From NCBI RefSeq assembly GCF_033708015.1, contig NZ_CP137920.1:1178001-1242000 (forward strand): a stretch of 64,000 bases of DNA, given 5' to 3'. The notes beneath the pieces were generated by a model that was not told the origin of the DNA, made no database searches, and worked only from the letters and a program-made list of their open reading frames with translations. A program made the position numbers and the translations under genes. The stretch's first letter is position 1. Every line of letters begins with the position of its first letter. Shown here piece after piece: positions 17,840 to 27,478 of this stretch. The stretch comes from Proteus vulgaris. Lineage in GTDB: Bacteria > Pseudomonadota > Gammaproteobacteria > Enterobacterales > Enterobacteriaceae.

Positions 17840-19384
17840 ATGCATAAATTTAAAAATAAAAATATTATATTATTGTCGTTTTTTTTATTCATTTTAATAA
17901 ATAAAAAATGTTTTTCTGATGTCAATAAAAATAATTGCTTTTTAATTAATGAAATAAAGATAGAAAATGCTGATGTATTAAGTGATAAAAAACAGAATAA
18001 ACTAACATCCAAATACCTATATCGATGTTTAACATTAAATGATATACAAAGTATCGCTAATGTTATAACAAATGAATATATTAAAAAAGGTTATATCACT
18101 TCACAGGCATTTATTTCTCATGAAGACTTATCTAAGAATAAGCTTACAGTTAAAGTGATAGAGGGAAAAATAAAAGATATTTTTATTAATAATACTTCTT
18201 CTCGATTAATTAATATTATCTTTCCATTGTACAAAGAAAAAATACTTAATCTACGCGATTTAGAACATGGGCTTGAGCAACTTAATCGATTAACAACATC
18301 ACAATATACACTGGATATAAGACCAAGCGATAGTGTGGGATATTCTTCTATTTTTATTGTTCAGAATAATAAAAAACTTGCATTTAAAAATCAATTAACC
18401 GTTGATAATTCAGGTACCAAAACAACAGGTGAAATTCTATTAACGAATACTACAACCATAGATTCTTTATTTGGCTTGGGTGAACAATGGATTCTTTCAC
18501 TAAAAACAAATACTGATTTCACTCGCACTCACTATTCTCGTGCTTATACTGCAAGTGTGAATATTCCTTATGGTTATTGGTTTTATCAGTATCAAGTATC
18601 GCATAGCCAATCCTCTTATCCTTTTCAAAGCCATAATGCTCAATATCGTTATAAAAACAAAAATAGTGATCAACACTTTGATATTAGTCGTTTAGCCTAT
18701 CGTGATAATAAGCAACGAATAATATTAAAGAGTTCCCTGAAACATAAAAAAGCAAGGACACAATTAGCACAACAAAAACTATTAATAACGAGCCCTACAT
18801 TAACTTCTTTGTCATTTAGCCCTGAATATAATTTAAGTATACATAATGGATATTTAATCATTAATCCAGTTGCCGAGCTCGGGATTTCTCTTTTTGGTGC
18901 AACACCGGATTATATTGCTGAAAACTCACCTCGTAGTCATTATCGAAAACTAAGCATAAATTTAAGCTATCAACATTTATTTCTTAACAAATTTGTCTAT
19001 ATTACGTCATTTTATGGGCAATATACGCCAGATAATCTTTATAGTATAGAAAGAGTTGCAATTGATGGAATAAAGGCAACTCGTGGATATAAAGAAACAA
19101 AACTGAATGCGAATAGCGGATTTTATTGGCGTAATGAAATAAACACACCACAAATAAAATGTTTTTTAGGTAATGTTAATTTTATTTTTGCACTTGATTA
19201 TGGCGTTGCTCATTCAGATAAATATGAAACAAAGAAAAATAAAATAATAGGAAGCGCAATAGGTGCTTCTTTTGATCACTCTATTTTTTCCTCTCAGATA
19301 TTAATTAATAAGCCTATGTTTTATCCCACATCATTAAAACCTGATCATTGGTCTTTATTTTGGTCTGTTTCTTTTGTTATTTAA
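17840..19384 (+). CDS. cdiB: two-partner secretion outer-membrane transporter CdiB (TpsB/ShlB/FhaC family)
   Basis: Omp85-type beta-barrel that exports the CdiA exoprotein. A signal peptide (about residues 1-26, ending CFSDV) is followed by a POTRA region (about 35-180, with CLTLNDIQSIANVITNEYIKKGYITSQAF and KVIEGKIKDI) and a C-terminal barrel with ShlB-family strands ending in aromatic SLFWSVSFVI. At 514 residues it is somewhat shorter than many CdiB proteins. It is followed after 15 bases by cdiA, the standard cdiBA order. The gene is much more AT-rich than modF, consistent with horizontal gain. Confidence 0.92.
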   Translation: MHKFKNKNIILLSFFLFILINKKCFSDVNKNNCFLINEIKIENADVLSDKKQNKLTSKYLYRCLTLNDIQSIANVITNEYIKKGYITSQAFISHEDLSKNKLTVKVIEGKIKDIFINNTSSRLINIIFPLYKEKILNLRDLEHGLEQLNRLTTSQYTLDIRPSDSVGYSSIFIVQNNKKLAFKNQLTVDNSGTKTTGEILLTNTTTIDSLFGLGEQWILSLKTNTDFTRTHYSRAYTASVNIPYGYWFYQYQVSHSQSSYPFQSHNAQYRYKNKNSDQHFDISRLAYRDNKQRIILKSSLKHKKARTQLAQQKLLITSPTLTSLSFSPEYNLSIHNGYLIINPVAELGISLFGATPDYIAENSPRSHYRKLSINLSYQHLFLNKFVYITSFYGQYTPDNLYSIERVAIDGIKATRGYKETKLNANSGFYWRNEINTPQIKCFLGNVNFIFALDYGVAHSDKYETKKNKIIGSAIGASFDHSIFSSQILINKPMFYPTSLKPDHWSLFWSVSFVI

Positions 19385-19399
19385 GGTTTGGAGGTTTAT

Positions 19400-22300
19400 A
19401 TGCACGAAAAGGATATTTCTCGAAAACAGCGCTTAATTAGCTATAGCATTATTTATTTAACTGCTATTTACCCATTACATCCTGCTTGGAGTTCTGTAAT
19501 TACTCCCGTCGATAAAACGATAAAAATAAGTCAGCAAAATACCGTTCCTATTATTAATATTGCAACACCTAATAATGTTGGTATTTCTCATAATCAATTT
19601 CACTCATTTAATGTCGGAAAACAAGGTGCTGTACTTAATAATGCAACAACACCTGTTAATACTCAATTAGCCAAACAAGTGAATGCTAATCCCCATTTAA
19701 AAGGTAATTCAGCGCATTTAATTATTAATGAAGTAGTAGGAAATGGATATTCACAGTTATTAGGAAAATTAGAAGTTGCAGGTGAACAGGCGAAAGTGGT
19801 TATTGCCAATCCGAATGGTATTACCTGTGATGGTTGTTCATTTATTAATACCCCAGCAATTACGCTTACGACAGGAAAACCTCAATTTAGCCCTCAAGGT
19901 GCTTATTCGGCAATAGAAGTGAAAAAAGGCAGTGTTGTTATTGGAAAACAAGGCATGGATCTCCAAGCTCAGAATTATGCCGACATTATTAGCCGCAGTA
20001 TTGAGTTAAATGGAAAAATAAACGCAAAAAACCTTTCTTTAATGCAAGGTAATAACCGTATTGATTTTGAAAAAGGAGCGGTAAATAGCCTTACTGGAGA
20101 AGACATAAAGCCAACAATCTCGATTGATACTAAAGCGCTGGGAGGAATGTATGCCAATCAAATACGCCTAGTCAGCACAGAAAAGGGTGTTGGTGTTAAT
20201 TTAAGTGATATTCATACAAATCAACACAGTGTGAATTTAACGGTTGATGGAAAAATTACCTTTAATGGCAATATTCAATCAGAGCAAGATATTAATGTTA
20301 GCAGTAAAGAACTACAGGTTAATCATAATACTAAGTTAAAAGCAAAAAGAGATATTACGTTAGCCACTAATACGCTAACTAATCATAGTGAAATTATCTC
20401 AGAAAAAGATATACGTTTATTTGCAGATAAACTCACTAATAAAGGCGAAAAGGCACTTGTTCAAGCAAAAGATAACTTATGGATACAAAAAAATGCACAG
20501 GGTGATCCTAGTACTTTAATTGAAAATCAATCCGCCACGATAAAAACAGAAAAGGGTGATTTGATTATTAGAACAAAGAAATTGGTTAATACATCTTTAA
20601 GTGATTTACCCATTATTTCAAGTATTGAAGCAAACTCTACCGCTAAAAGAAGTTTTGTCGCATCATATTGGGGAAATAGTCAAGGTGTTGTTTCTATAAA
20701 CACCTATTATCCCGAATTAGAGAATTTTCCATATGAAAAATGGTTTGGCTATCTCGATTTAACAAGTACGGATGTTATTAATACTGAAAGGTATAAATAT
20801 AAGTATAGTAATTCTATAGGATATATAGATTCAGGAAAAAATATTTATATTAATGCTAATGAATTGGTCAATAAATTAGGTGTGATCCGGAGTAATAAAA
20901 ATACTATTTTAACAGGAAGTAATGCTGTAATTTCAAATTTAGGATCTGGAGAATTAAATTTATGGTACAAGTATAAGACTGCATATGATCATCTAGGGGT
21001 ATATGCAGATGAGGAGGAGGATGAAGATAATTACGATATTCTTTATGTAAGAGAACCATTGAAGTTTGAATTAGTTAATAAATTTTATTCTTGGTTACCT
21101 GATAGAAATAATTCTTTAATAATATCATCAAAGGGTAATTTAATTTTAGATTTTAAAGATAGTATTAATATAGAAACGAAGCCACCATCTAAATATTCAC
21201 CCACAAAAAGATTGATCAATAAAATTCCATCTGGTTATGAAATTTTAGCTGATAATATATTAATTAATTCTAGTTCTATTAACGTATCGTCAAATATAAA
21301 ATCAAATAATGATTTATCTATTATCTCTAATGATGATATTACAATAAAAGATGCACAACTTTTATCAGAATATTCGTTAAGTTTAATTTCAAATAAAAAT
21401 ATAGAACTTAACCAAGTAGATTTAACAGCAAAAGATAATGTTGTTCTTGCTAAAAATGGAAACATTAATTATACATTAAATCCTATTTCTGCATTTAATG
21501 AAAAAGATTTTTTAACTCCTCCTGTTATTAATGTTTCTAATTCTATTTTATTTCAATCAGGAGGGGATATTACTTTTAATAATATTGATGTTAATAATGC
21601 TAATTCTTTAAATTTAATTTCATCTGGTGATATAAAAATTCAGAGAAATGAATCAGAGCTTTTTAAAATATTGCCGTATTTCCATTTATATACTCAAGAA
21701 CCTGCATTATCAAAAACGGAAAGCTGGAAAATGCGAGGTGATATTACATTCACTTCCGGTAAAGATATTATTAGTCAAGGAATAAAATATCATAGTGATA
21801 AAACTATAACCTTTAATGCCGGAAAGGATATTTTCCTTGCCTCTAAATCAATAAAAAAAGCCGATCCTTTCTTTAGTGATGTTTATTATCCTCAATTACA
21901 ATCTAAATTATTTTCAGATAATAACCTTATTTTAAATGCTGCTCGTGATATTGATTTAAGTTCAACAGTATTAAATTCAAAAGATAAAGTCATTGTATTA
22001 GCGGGTAGAAATATAAAACTAGGTGCAAATGCTTATTCTGCTATTACAGATCCTCACGAAGATGCTCAAGATATTCAATATGCCACAGCAACGATAACCG
22101 GTAATAAAGGTATTTCTATTGCGTCATCAGGCACATTAATCACAGAAGGAAGTTCAATTAAATCAGAGGGTGACGTCACCATTTCAAGTGGTGGCAATAT
22201 TCAATTGGGCGCAGTAAGAACACATTTTCGTAAAGAGTCGGGTTCTGACTTAGAAGAACTTCGTAAACAAGTCAGTACTGAAATTAATAGTGGTAATAAT

Positions 22301-24694
22301 CTAACACTATTATCTGAAGGTAGTATTTTATTTCAGGCATCAAAATTAACTGCAAATAAAGAGATGGATATCGCCGCTAAAGGTGGATTTCTTTACGCAC
22401 AAGCGATGGAAGAATCGAGTTACTACAAAGAAGAAAAGAAAAAATGTAATAAGTGGACTTTGTGTATTACTAAAAAGAAATATACGAAAACATTTTATAA
22501 TACCAATAATAAAGTTACCGAATTTATTGCTAATGGCAATATTAATTTATTGGCTAAAGATGATATCACTTTAGAAGCGACTAAAATTGATACAGCAAAA
22601 AATGCCAAGTTAACCAGTAAAACAGGAAAAATTAATTTTAAAGCAGTAAAAAATACAGCCTTTAAACAAGTTATTACCAATTCAAAAGATATTTATATTA
22701 CTCAACGTGATCAGGGATACACCAAAGGAATATGGGTATTACCTGAACTTTATATTGGCGGAAAGCTCACAATTGATGCCCCCAAAGGCATATCTGCGGA
22801 TATTAAAGCCCAGAAAGAACAATCACTAGAACAAGCATTAACGGTTTTAAGTAACACGCCAGAATATGCTTGGCTTAACGCTCTCCAGCGCCAAGAAAAT
22901 ATTAATTGGAATTTAGTGAAAGACACTTATTCCAGTTGGGATGATAAAACTCAGCAATTAAATCCTGTTGTTGGTGCGGTTATTGCTATCGCGGTAGGGG
23001 TTGCAACTTACGGTACTGCAACGGCGGCAACCATTGGTGGAATGGCAAGTGAAGCCACCATTGCGGCAGGTGCATCAGCCAGTGTGGCTTCAACGGCATC
23101 TGTCGCAGCACAAGCAGGTTTTGCCTCTTTAGTATCGCAAGCAGCGGTATCTTTAGCCGAAAACAAAGGCAGTATTTATAAAACTATTGAATCCCTCGGC
23201 CGTAGTGATACCGCTAAATCTATTGTTACGAGTATGGTGGTTGCGGGGGCATTGCAAGGTCTTGACCAATTTATGGGTTGGGATCAGGCAATCCAAGGAG
23301 GAACCTTACCCTCAACAGGTAAGTTACTGCTTACTGATAACGCCACATGGACTCAAGTTGCTCAACGCGTTGCCTCACAGTCAGTAGTGAGTTCTACACT
23401 AGGCACAGCCATTCAAGGTGGCAGTTTTATTGATAATTTTAAAACTGCGTTATTAAACCATATCGGCAGTCAATTTCACGCAGAAGGCGCCAATCTCATT
23501 GGTGATAACGGTGCGGTATTAGGGCATGCGGGAAAGGTGTTAAGCCATGCAACATTATCTGGTTTATCTGCCCAAATTAGTGGGGGAAATGTTAATGGTG
23601 CAATTGTCGGCAGTTTAGCTGCTGAAATTGCGGCTATTTCGTTGGGTGATAATACTATTAAGGCTGAGGAGTGGCAGAAAAAATCAGAATCACAAGCTCA
23701 ATTTGTTAGATTATTTGGTGGCATTGCAGGTGGAATTTTTACTGGTGAGCCAGGTGGTGTATATAGTGGTGCTAGTTCAGCTGAGAATATATTCCGTTTC
23801 AACCATTTATTTCATGATCTTTCGATGGATTTCGATCGAGAAATACATAAGTGTGGTTCTAATGCTGAATGCTTATCAAAGATAATCGACAAATATGCAG
23901 TTTTTAGCAATGAAAATAGTTTAAAACTAGATGTTGAGTTAAATGACAACCCGTTAGCAGTTATCGAGATCAAGAAAAAAAGAATTGAAAATGCACTTGA
24001 GTTAACTAAGAGACCATATTGGGCTAGTTATCTTGGTGCTGATACAATGCAAACTGAGATAGCTAAACAATATGTTCAATATTGGAATTCACAAGATTTA
24101 GATAAAATAGACGTAAACACTCCTTCTTGGTTAAAGTTTTCATCGTGGATTTCAGAGCCAGATAACCAGTTTTTTCTTGTTAGTGCTGGTTTTTTAGTTA
24201 AAGAATTAAGCGATTTTGCTATTAGATATTTTGGCAGAAATTCAGCAATTAAAACAATCTCTGCTTCTGAAATTGGTATGAAATGGTCTTCTGGGGGAGG
24301 AAATATAAATACACAAGGAATGTCATGGGAAAACTCTATTGCGAAAAGCTTACCTGTTCATACTAGATTACCAAAAAATTTTAAAACATTTGATTTTTAT
24401 ATTGCTAAAGATAAAGTAGCAATAAGTGCAAAAAGCCTAGATACTCAAACGATGAGTAAACTTAATCGACCAAAACAAATTTATAATACAATTAAAAGTA
24501 ATATAGATGATGTTGCAAAATTTGAAGGTTATAGATTGTCAGGAGTCAATTTACATTCAGAAATGATAGCAAAACGAGAAATTTGGCTTGCTGTACCACA
24601 ATCGACAACAAAGGCTCAATGGATTGAAATTAACCGTGCGGTAGCTTATGGTAAAAGTATGAATATTGAAGTAAAGATAACGCAGGTAAAATGA
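19400..24694 (+). CDS. cdiA: contact-dependent inhibition effector CdiA (filamentous haemagglutinin-type) with PD-(D/E)XK nuclease tip
   Basis: Large secreted adhesin-toxin of 1764 residues. The start is the ATG at 19400, since GGAGG lies six bases before it. Order of parts: unusual long signal region (1-34), TPS haemagglutination domain (about 35-290) with NPHLKG near 97 and ANPNGITCDGC near 138, filamentous beta-helix repeats (about 290-1180), a hydrophobic Ala/Gly segment (about 1190-1260), a DUF637 pretoxin domain (about 1265-1460) ending in SSAENIFRFNH in place of a VENN motif, then the variable toxin. The tip carries QGMSWEN (Glu1644), TFDFY (Asp1665) and SAKSLDT (Lys1678) and ends QWIEINRAV...EVKITQV, a layout like the CdiA Bp1026b-type tRNA nuclease family. 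It is shorter than the >3000-residue CdiA of E. coli. Confidence 0.92.
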   Translation: MHEKDISRKQRLISYSIIYLTAIYPLHPAWSSVITPVDKTIKISQQNTVPIINIATPNNVGISHNQFHSFNVGKQGAVLNNATTPVNTQLAKQVNANPHLKGNSAHLIINEVVGNGYSQLLGKLEVAGEQAKVVIANPNGITCDGCSFINTPAITLTTGKPQFSPQGAYSAIEVKKGSVVIGKQGMDLQAQNYADIISRSIELNGKINAKNLSLMQGNNRIDFEKGAVNSLTGEDIKPTISIDTKALGGMYANQIRLVSTEKGVGVNLSDIHTNQHSVNLTVDGKITFNGNIQSEQDINVSSKELQVNHNTKLKAKRDITLATNTLTNHSEIISEKDIRLFADKLTNKGEKALVQAKDNLWIQKNAQGDPSTLIENQSATIKTEKGDLIIRTKKLVNTSLSDLPIISSIEANSTAKRSFVASYWGNSQGVVSINTYYPELENFPYEKWFGYLDLTSTDVINTERYKYKYSNSIGYIDSGKNIYINANELVNKLGVIRSNKNTILTGSNAVISNLGSGELNLWYKYKTAYDHLGVYADEEEDEDNYDILYVREPLKFELVNKFYSWLPDRNNSLIISSKGNLILDFKDSINIETKPPSKYSPTKRLINKIPSGYEILADNILINSSSINVSSNIKSNNDLSIISNDDITIKDAQLLSEYSLSLISNKNIELNQVDLTAKDNVVLAKNGNINYTLNPISAFNEKDFLTPPVINVSNSILFQSGGDITFNNIDVNNANSLNLISSGDIKIQRNESELFKILPYFHLYTQEPALSKTESWKMRGDITFTSGKDIISQGIKYHSDKTITFNAGKDIFLASKSIKKADPFFSDVYYPQLQSKLFSDNNLILNAARDIDLSSTVLNSKDKVIVLAGRNIKLGANAYSAITDPHEDAQDIQYATATITGNKGISIASSGTLITEGSSIKSEGDVTISSGGNIQLGAVRTHFRKESGSDLEELRKQVSTEINSGNNLTLLSEGSILFQASKLTANKEMDIAAKGGFLYAQAMEESSYYKEEKKKCNKWTLCITKKKYTKTFYNTNNKVTEFIANGNINLLAKDDITLEATKIDTAKNAKLTSKTGKINFKAVKNTAFKQVITNSKDIYITQRDQGYTKGIWVLPELYIGGKLTIDAPKGISADIKAQKEQSLEQALTVLSNTPEYAWLNALQRQENINWNLVKDTYSSWDDKTQQLNPVVGAVIAIAVGVATYGTATAATIGGMASEATIAAGASASVASTASVAAQAGFASLVSQAAVSLAENKGSIYKTIESLGRSDTAKSIVTSMVVAGALQGLDQFMGWDQAIQGGTLPSTGKLLLTDNATWTQVAQRVASQSVVSSTLGTAIQGGSFIDNFKTALLNHIGSQFHAEGANLIGDNGAVLGHAGKVLSHATLSGLSAQISGGNVNGAIVGSLAAEIAAISLGDNTIKAEEWQKKSESQAQFVRLFGGIAGGIFTGEPGGVYSGASSAENIFRFNHLFHDLSMDFDREIHKCGSNAECLSKIIDKYAVFSNENSLKLDVELNDNPLAVIEIKKKRIENALELTKRPYWASYLGADTMQTEIAKQYVQYWNSQDLDKIDVNTPSWLKFSSWISEPDNQFFLVSAGFLVKELSDFAIRYFGRNSAIKTISASEIGMKWSSGGGNINTQGMSWENSIAKSLPVHTRLPKNFKTFDFYIAKDKVAISAKSLDTQTMSKLNRPKQIYNTIKSNIDDVAKFEGYRLSGVNLHSEMIAKREIWLAVPQSTTKAQWIEINRAVAYGKSMNIEVKITQVK

Positions 24695-25200
24695 TGACGT
24701 TTATTAACGATAATGAGTATTGTGCTTTGATAGTAATGACAGATAAATTTTTTTGCTTAAATACTGAATCTGGTTATGGGCTAATGACAATCGATCCGAA
24801 TTTTTCATCAATTATACTTTCTTTAACGTGTTCAAATAAGGAGCTTGGTGAAAGTTTAATTAAAGTTTTAGAAAATAGTCGAACTCAGCTTAAAGATGAG
24901 GAATATGACAAACTCTTTAAGAAGGAAAATATAAAAAAAAACTGGAATTCATGGCTAGAATTATTACGGTATAAATATGATTATCGCTCAAAACGCCAAC
25001 TTTTAGCTAATATGCTAAACTGTTCTATTTATCTTTCTAATAACAAAATATTAATTTCACCTTCTTACCATTCAAGTCTTGAAGGGTGGGAAGGAATTGG
25101 GGCATCCCATAAGGTTATTTTATCGTTAGATAGCTCATTTGATGAGATAGGTTCGGGTATTCGTCTTGCATTTAGTCGGTGTACTACTAAGAAATTTTAA
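24691..25200 (+). CDS. cdiI: CdiI immunity protein for the resident CdiA toxin
   Basis: A 169-residue acidic cytoplasmic protein whose start overlaps the cdiA stop (ATGATG at 24691-24696; either ATG could start). Position directly after cdiA and clear similarity to the immunity genes at 32118 and 40386, which follow homologous toxins, identify it as the cognate CdiI. Shared C-terminal features include NMLNCSIYL, ILISPSYH, EGWEGIG and LAFSRC. It should bind and block the nuclease tip of CdiA. Confidence 0.85.
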   Translation: MMTFINDNEYCALIVMTDKFFCLNTESGYGLMTIDPNFSSIILSLTCSNKELGESLIKVLENSRTQLKDEEYDKLFKKENIKKNWNSWLELLRYKYDYRSKRQLLANMLNCSIYLSNNKILISPSYHSSLEGWEGIGASHKVILSLDSSFDEIGSGIRLAFSRCTTKKF

Positions 25201-25270
25201 CTTAACGAAAGTGAGAATCCTGTATAATTGAAATGTAATATATATGTAAATTTTAGGTAATGGATATTAA

Positions 25271-25321
25271 ATTAAATAATTAAATAATTAAATAATTAAA
25301 TAATTAAATAATTAAATAATT
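25271..25321 (+). repeat. 8-bp tandem repeat (ATTAAATA), about 6.4 copies
   Basis: Six perfect head-to-tail copies of ATTAAATA plus a partial copy, in the gap between cdiI and the first immunity-gene fragment. A slippage-prone microsatellite marking the edge of the orphan array. Confidence 0.9.
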
Positions 25322-25345
25322 TTATTTTGAATTAAAAAGATTGGA

Positions 25346-25585
25346 ATGTTTCTTTTTGAAGCTCTTAATGAACTATATGAAAATTACCCAGTAGGCTATG
25401 AAGGTAAAACGAAAATAGCTGACTATTTTCGTTTTATTGTTCCAACTATTTATGCAACGATAAAAGATATTCCTGAAGAGTTAAGAAAATATATTGTCGT
25501 CTCTGATAGTCTTGATTTTACCAAAGATAGATTGCTTGATAATAATAAAATTAGCGATTATTTTACTCGAATGTATTCAGAATAA
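25346..25585 (+). pseudogene. 3' fragment of a 200-residue orphan immunity gene
   Basis: The frame (79 residues) aligns with the last third of the complete immunity protein at 42099-42701: MFLFEAL against MFYFEAL, then YEGKTKIADYFRFIVPTIYA and IVVSDSLDFTKDRLLDNN. The 5' two-thirds is missing. This is the first of five truncated copies that recur immediately left of orphan cassettes. Confidence 0.8.
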
Positions 25586-25630
25586 ATAAATTTAATTGTT
25601 TATTCTTTAATAAAAATATTCTTCTAAACT

Positions 25631-25693
25631 AAAAACCATCACTTAATATTATTTCTAAAATAATAACTAAGTAATGGTTTTATTTTTTTATTG
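25631..25693. terminator. conserved array terminator, copy 1
   Basis: AAAACCATcACTTAatATTATTT and AAATAATaacTAAGTaATGGTTTT pair around TCTA, followed by ATTTTTTTA. The same hairpin recurs at the end of most cassettes and before modE. Confidence 0.8.
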
Positions 25694-25732
25694 AAAAGCA
25701 ATCATGCTAATAATTAACAATGAATGGCGATA

Positions 25733-25942
25733 ATTACCCGAACTCTATATTGGCGGGTAGCTCACAATTTATACACCACAAGGTATCTCTGCGGATATTA
25801 AATCCCAAAAAGAACAATCATTAACGGTTTTGCTTCTTTAGTTTCGTAAGCGACTGTTTCTTTAGCTGAAAACAAAGGCAATATATCTAAAACTCTAGAG
25901 TCATTAGGTCGTAGTGACACTGTCAAGTCAGTCGTTACCAGT
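25733..25942 (+). pseudogene. orphan cassette A: decayed internal cdiA segment
   Basis: Homologous to cdiA from about 22735 (PELYIGG region), but carrying TAG in place of the AAG in GGCGGAAAG, a 12-base in-frame loss, a 274-base deletion (counterpart 22849-23122) joined at GGTTTT, and TAA in place of CAA. It runs without a break into the intact DUF637 frame at 25943. Confidence 0.85.
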
Positions 25943-27478
25943 ATGGTGGTTGCAGGGGCATTGCAAGGTCTTGACCAATTTATGGGTTGGGATCAGGCAA
26001 TCCAAGGAGGAACCTTACCCTCAACAGGCAAGTTGCTTGCGACGGATAACGCCACATGGACTCAAGTTGCTCAACGCGTTGCCTCACAGTCAGTAGTGAG
26101 TTCTACACTAGGCACAGCCATTCAAGGTGGCAGTTTTATTGATAATTTTAAAACTGCGTTATTAAACCATATCGGCAGTCAATTTCACGCAGAAGGCGCC
26201 AATCTCATTGGTGATAACGGTGCGGTATTAGGGCATGCAGGAAAAGTTTTAAGTCATGGCGTCGTAGCAGGTATTAGTGCAGAAATTGCAGGAGGCAGTG
26301 TTACTGGTGCAGTCGCGGGTGCTTTGGCAGCAGAGATAGCGGCGATATCGCTACAAAGTAAATTATTTGAGCCTAGTTATTTAAATGAAACTGACAGACA
26401 AGTTGCATTAATTCAAGAGGCAATGCATGGCAATGAAGGTCAAACACAGCTCACTAAATTAATTGGTGCACTGACAGGCGCTATTGTGACTCGTAAGCCT
26501 GAGGGCGTATTTTCTGCGGCTAATTCTGCGGAATTAGTTTATCGGCATAATTACAGTGAACATATGCTTTCTAACTTAGCTTTAGAAAATAATAAGGATA
26601 TGATCGCTGCTTCGAAAGGAGATGTTGCAGCAGCAGAAAGAGTTGTCAATCGACGAAATGCAGGAATGGTTGCAATCGCTCTTGGTTTAGGAGGAAGTGC
26701 AAGTTTTATTGCTGGTCATACAGTTATTGCAGCAACACCTGAACTTATCACTATTGCTCAAGTTGCATTTAATACATGTAAATCTAATTGGGTTTATTGT
26801 ACTAATCAGCTAGGTATTAATATTGCTGGGATATCGGCTCCAGAAGCAGCAATAGCAGGCGTCACTTTTGGCAGCGGTTATAAGGTGTTAGCAAGTTCAG
26901 AAGAAAGTGCTAAAGCTTTTTCTAGCATGTTAGCTAATAGCGCAAAGTCTTTAATAACGTCAGGCAAATTAAACATTACTGCTATAAAACCGATAGTAGA
27001 ACAAGAAAAATTATTAATAACTACCCATAAAAAAGCGATTGAAATAATCAATAACAGGGAACTTATAATATATTCAGGAGTAACTACGAATGGATATAAA
27101 GTATCTAATGGAGCCAAAACAGTAGTTTCTAAAAATGAATTAGACCATCCTATTGTTCAATCTAGAATTAATATTGATAATGGTAACTTAAAGCGTGGTT
27201 GGGTACATGTGATTCATCGGCATTTTTCAGATAAAAATGCTAGCCAATTCACTATAAGTCAAGTAGATTTAAAGCTAATACTTCAAAGTAATGATATTTC
27301 AAAAATAAAAATTAGTAGAATCATCAATAGTAAAGATGAAAAATTGTATGAAAGAGTTATTATATTAGATAAATATATTGGCATTGATAAATTTACTAAA
27401 AACTCAACGAATATCATAACAATTTTAACGGATAATTTAGGTAATTTAGTAACGGTAATGCCAGGAAGACTAAAATGA
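25943..27478 (+). CDS. orphan cassette A: CdiA C-terminal fragment (DUF637 + unassigned toxin)
   Basis: A 511-residue orphan CdiA tail with no signal, no TPS domain and no Shine-Dalgarno before its first Met, so it is probably silent. Residues 1-110 match DUF637 of cdiA; at GKVLSH it switches to a different linker (GVVAGISAEIAGGSVTGAVAG) ending ANSAELVYRHNY. The rest is unique: a hydrophobic stretch (about 230-330, possible membrane-translocation part) and a terminal ~90 residues with RGWVHVIHRHFS, FTISQVDLKLILQS and ITILTDNLGNLVTVMPG. The His-rich start and the terminal TVMPG strand suggest a small BECR-type RNase, but this is inference. Confidence 0.7.
   Translation: MVVAGALQGLDQFMGWDQAIQGGTLPSTGKLLATDNATWTQVAQRVASQSVVSSTLGTAIQGGSFIDNFKTALLNHIGSQFHAEGANLIGDNGAVLGHAGKVLSHGVVAGISAEIAGGSVTGAVAGALAAEIAAISLQSKLFEPSYLNETDRQVALIQEAMHGNEGQTQLTKLIGALTGAIVTRKPEGVFSAANSAELVYRHNYSEHMLSNLALENNKDMIAASKGDVAAAERVVNRRNAGMVAIALGLGGSASFIAGHTVIAATPELITIAQVAFNTCKSNWVYCTNQLGINIAGISAPEAAIAGVTFGSGYKVLASSEESAKAFSSMLANSAKSLITSGKLNITAIKPIVEQEKLLITTHKKAIEIINNRELIIYSGVTTNGYKVSNGAKTVVSKNELDHPIVQSRINIDNGNLKRGWVHVIHRHFSDKNASQFTISQVDLKLILQSNDISKIKISRIINSKDEKLYERVIILDKYIGIDKFTKNSTNIITILTDNLGNLVTVMPGRLK

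Noticed and set aside
21235-22680. Minus-strand frames inside cdiA (21235-21465, 22495-22680)
   Set aside because: Low-complexity AT-rich shadows without start signals or recognisable products.
25914-26096. A 60-residue frame (MTLSSQSLPVWWL...) recurring at 25914, 28304, 30571, 34169, 36572 and 38839
   Set aside because: It is the +1 shadow of the repeated DUF637 coding sequence; its recurrence only reflects the repeat, and it lacks a ribosome-binding site.
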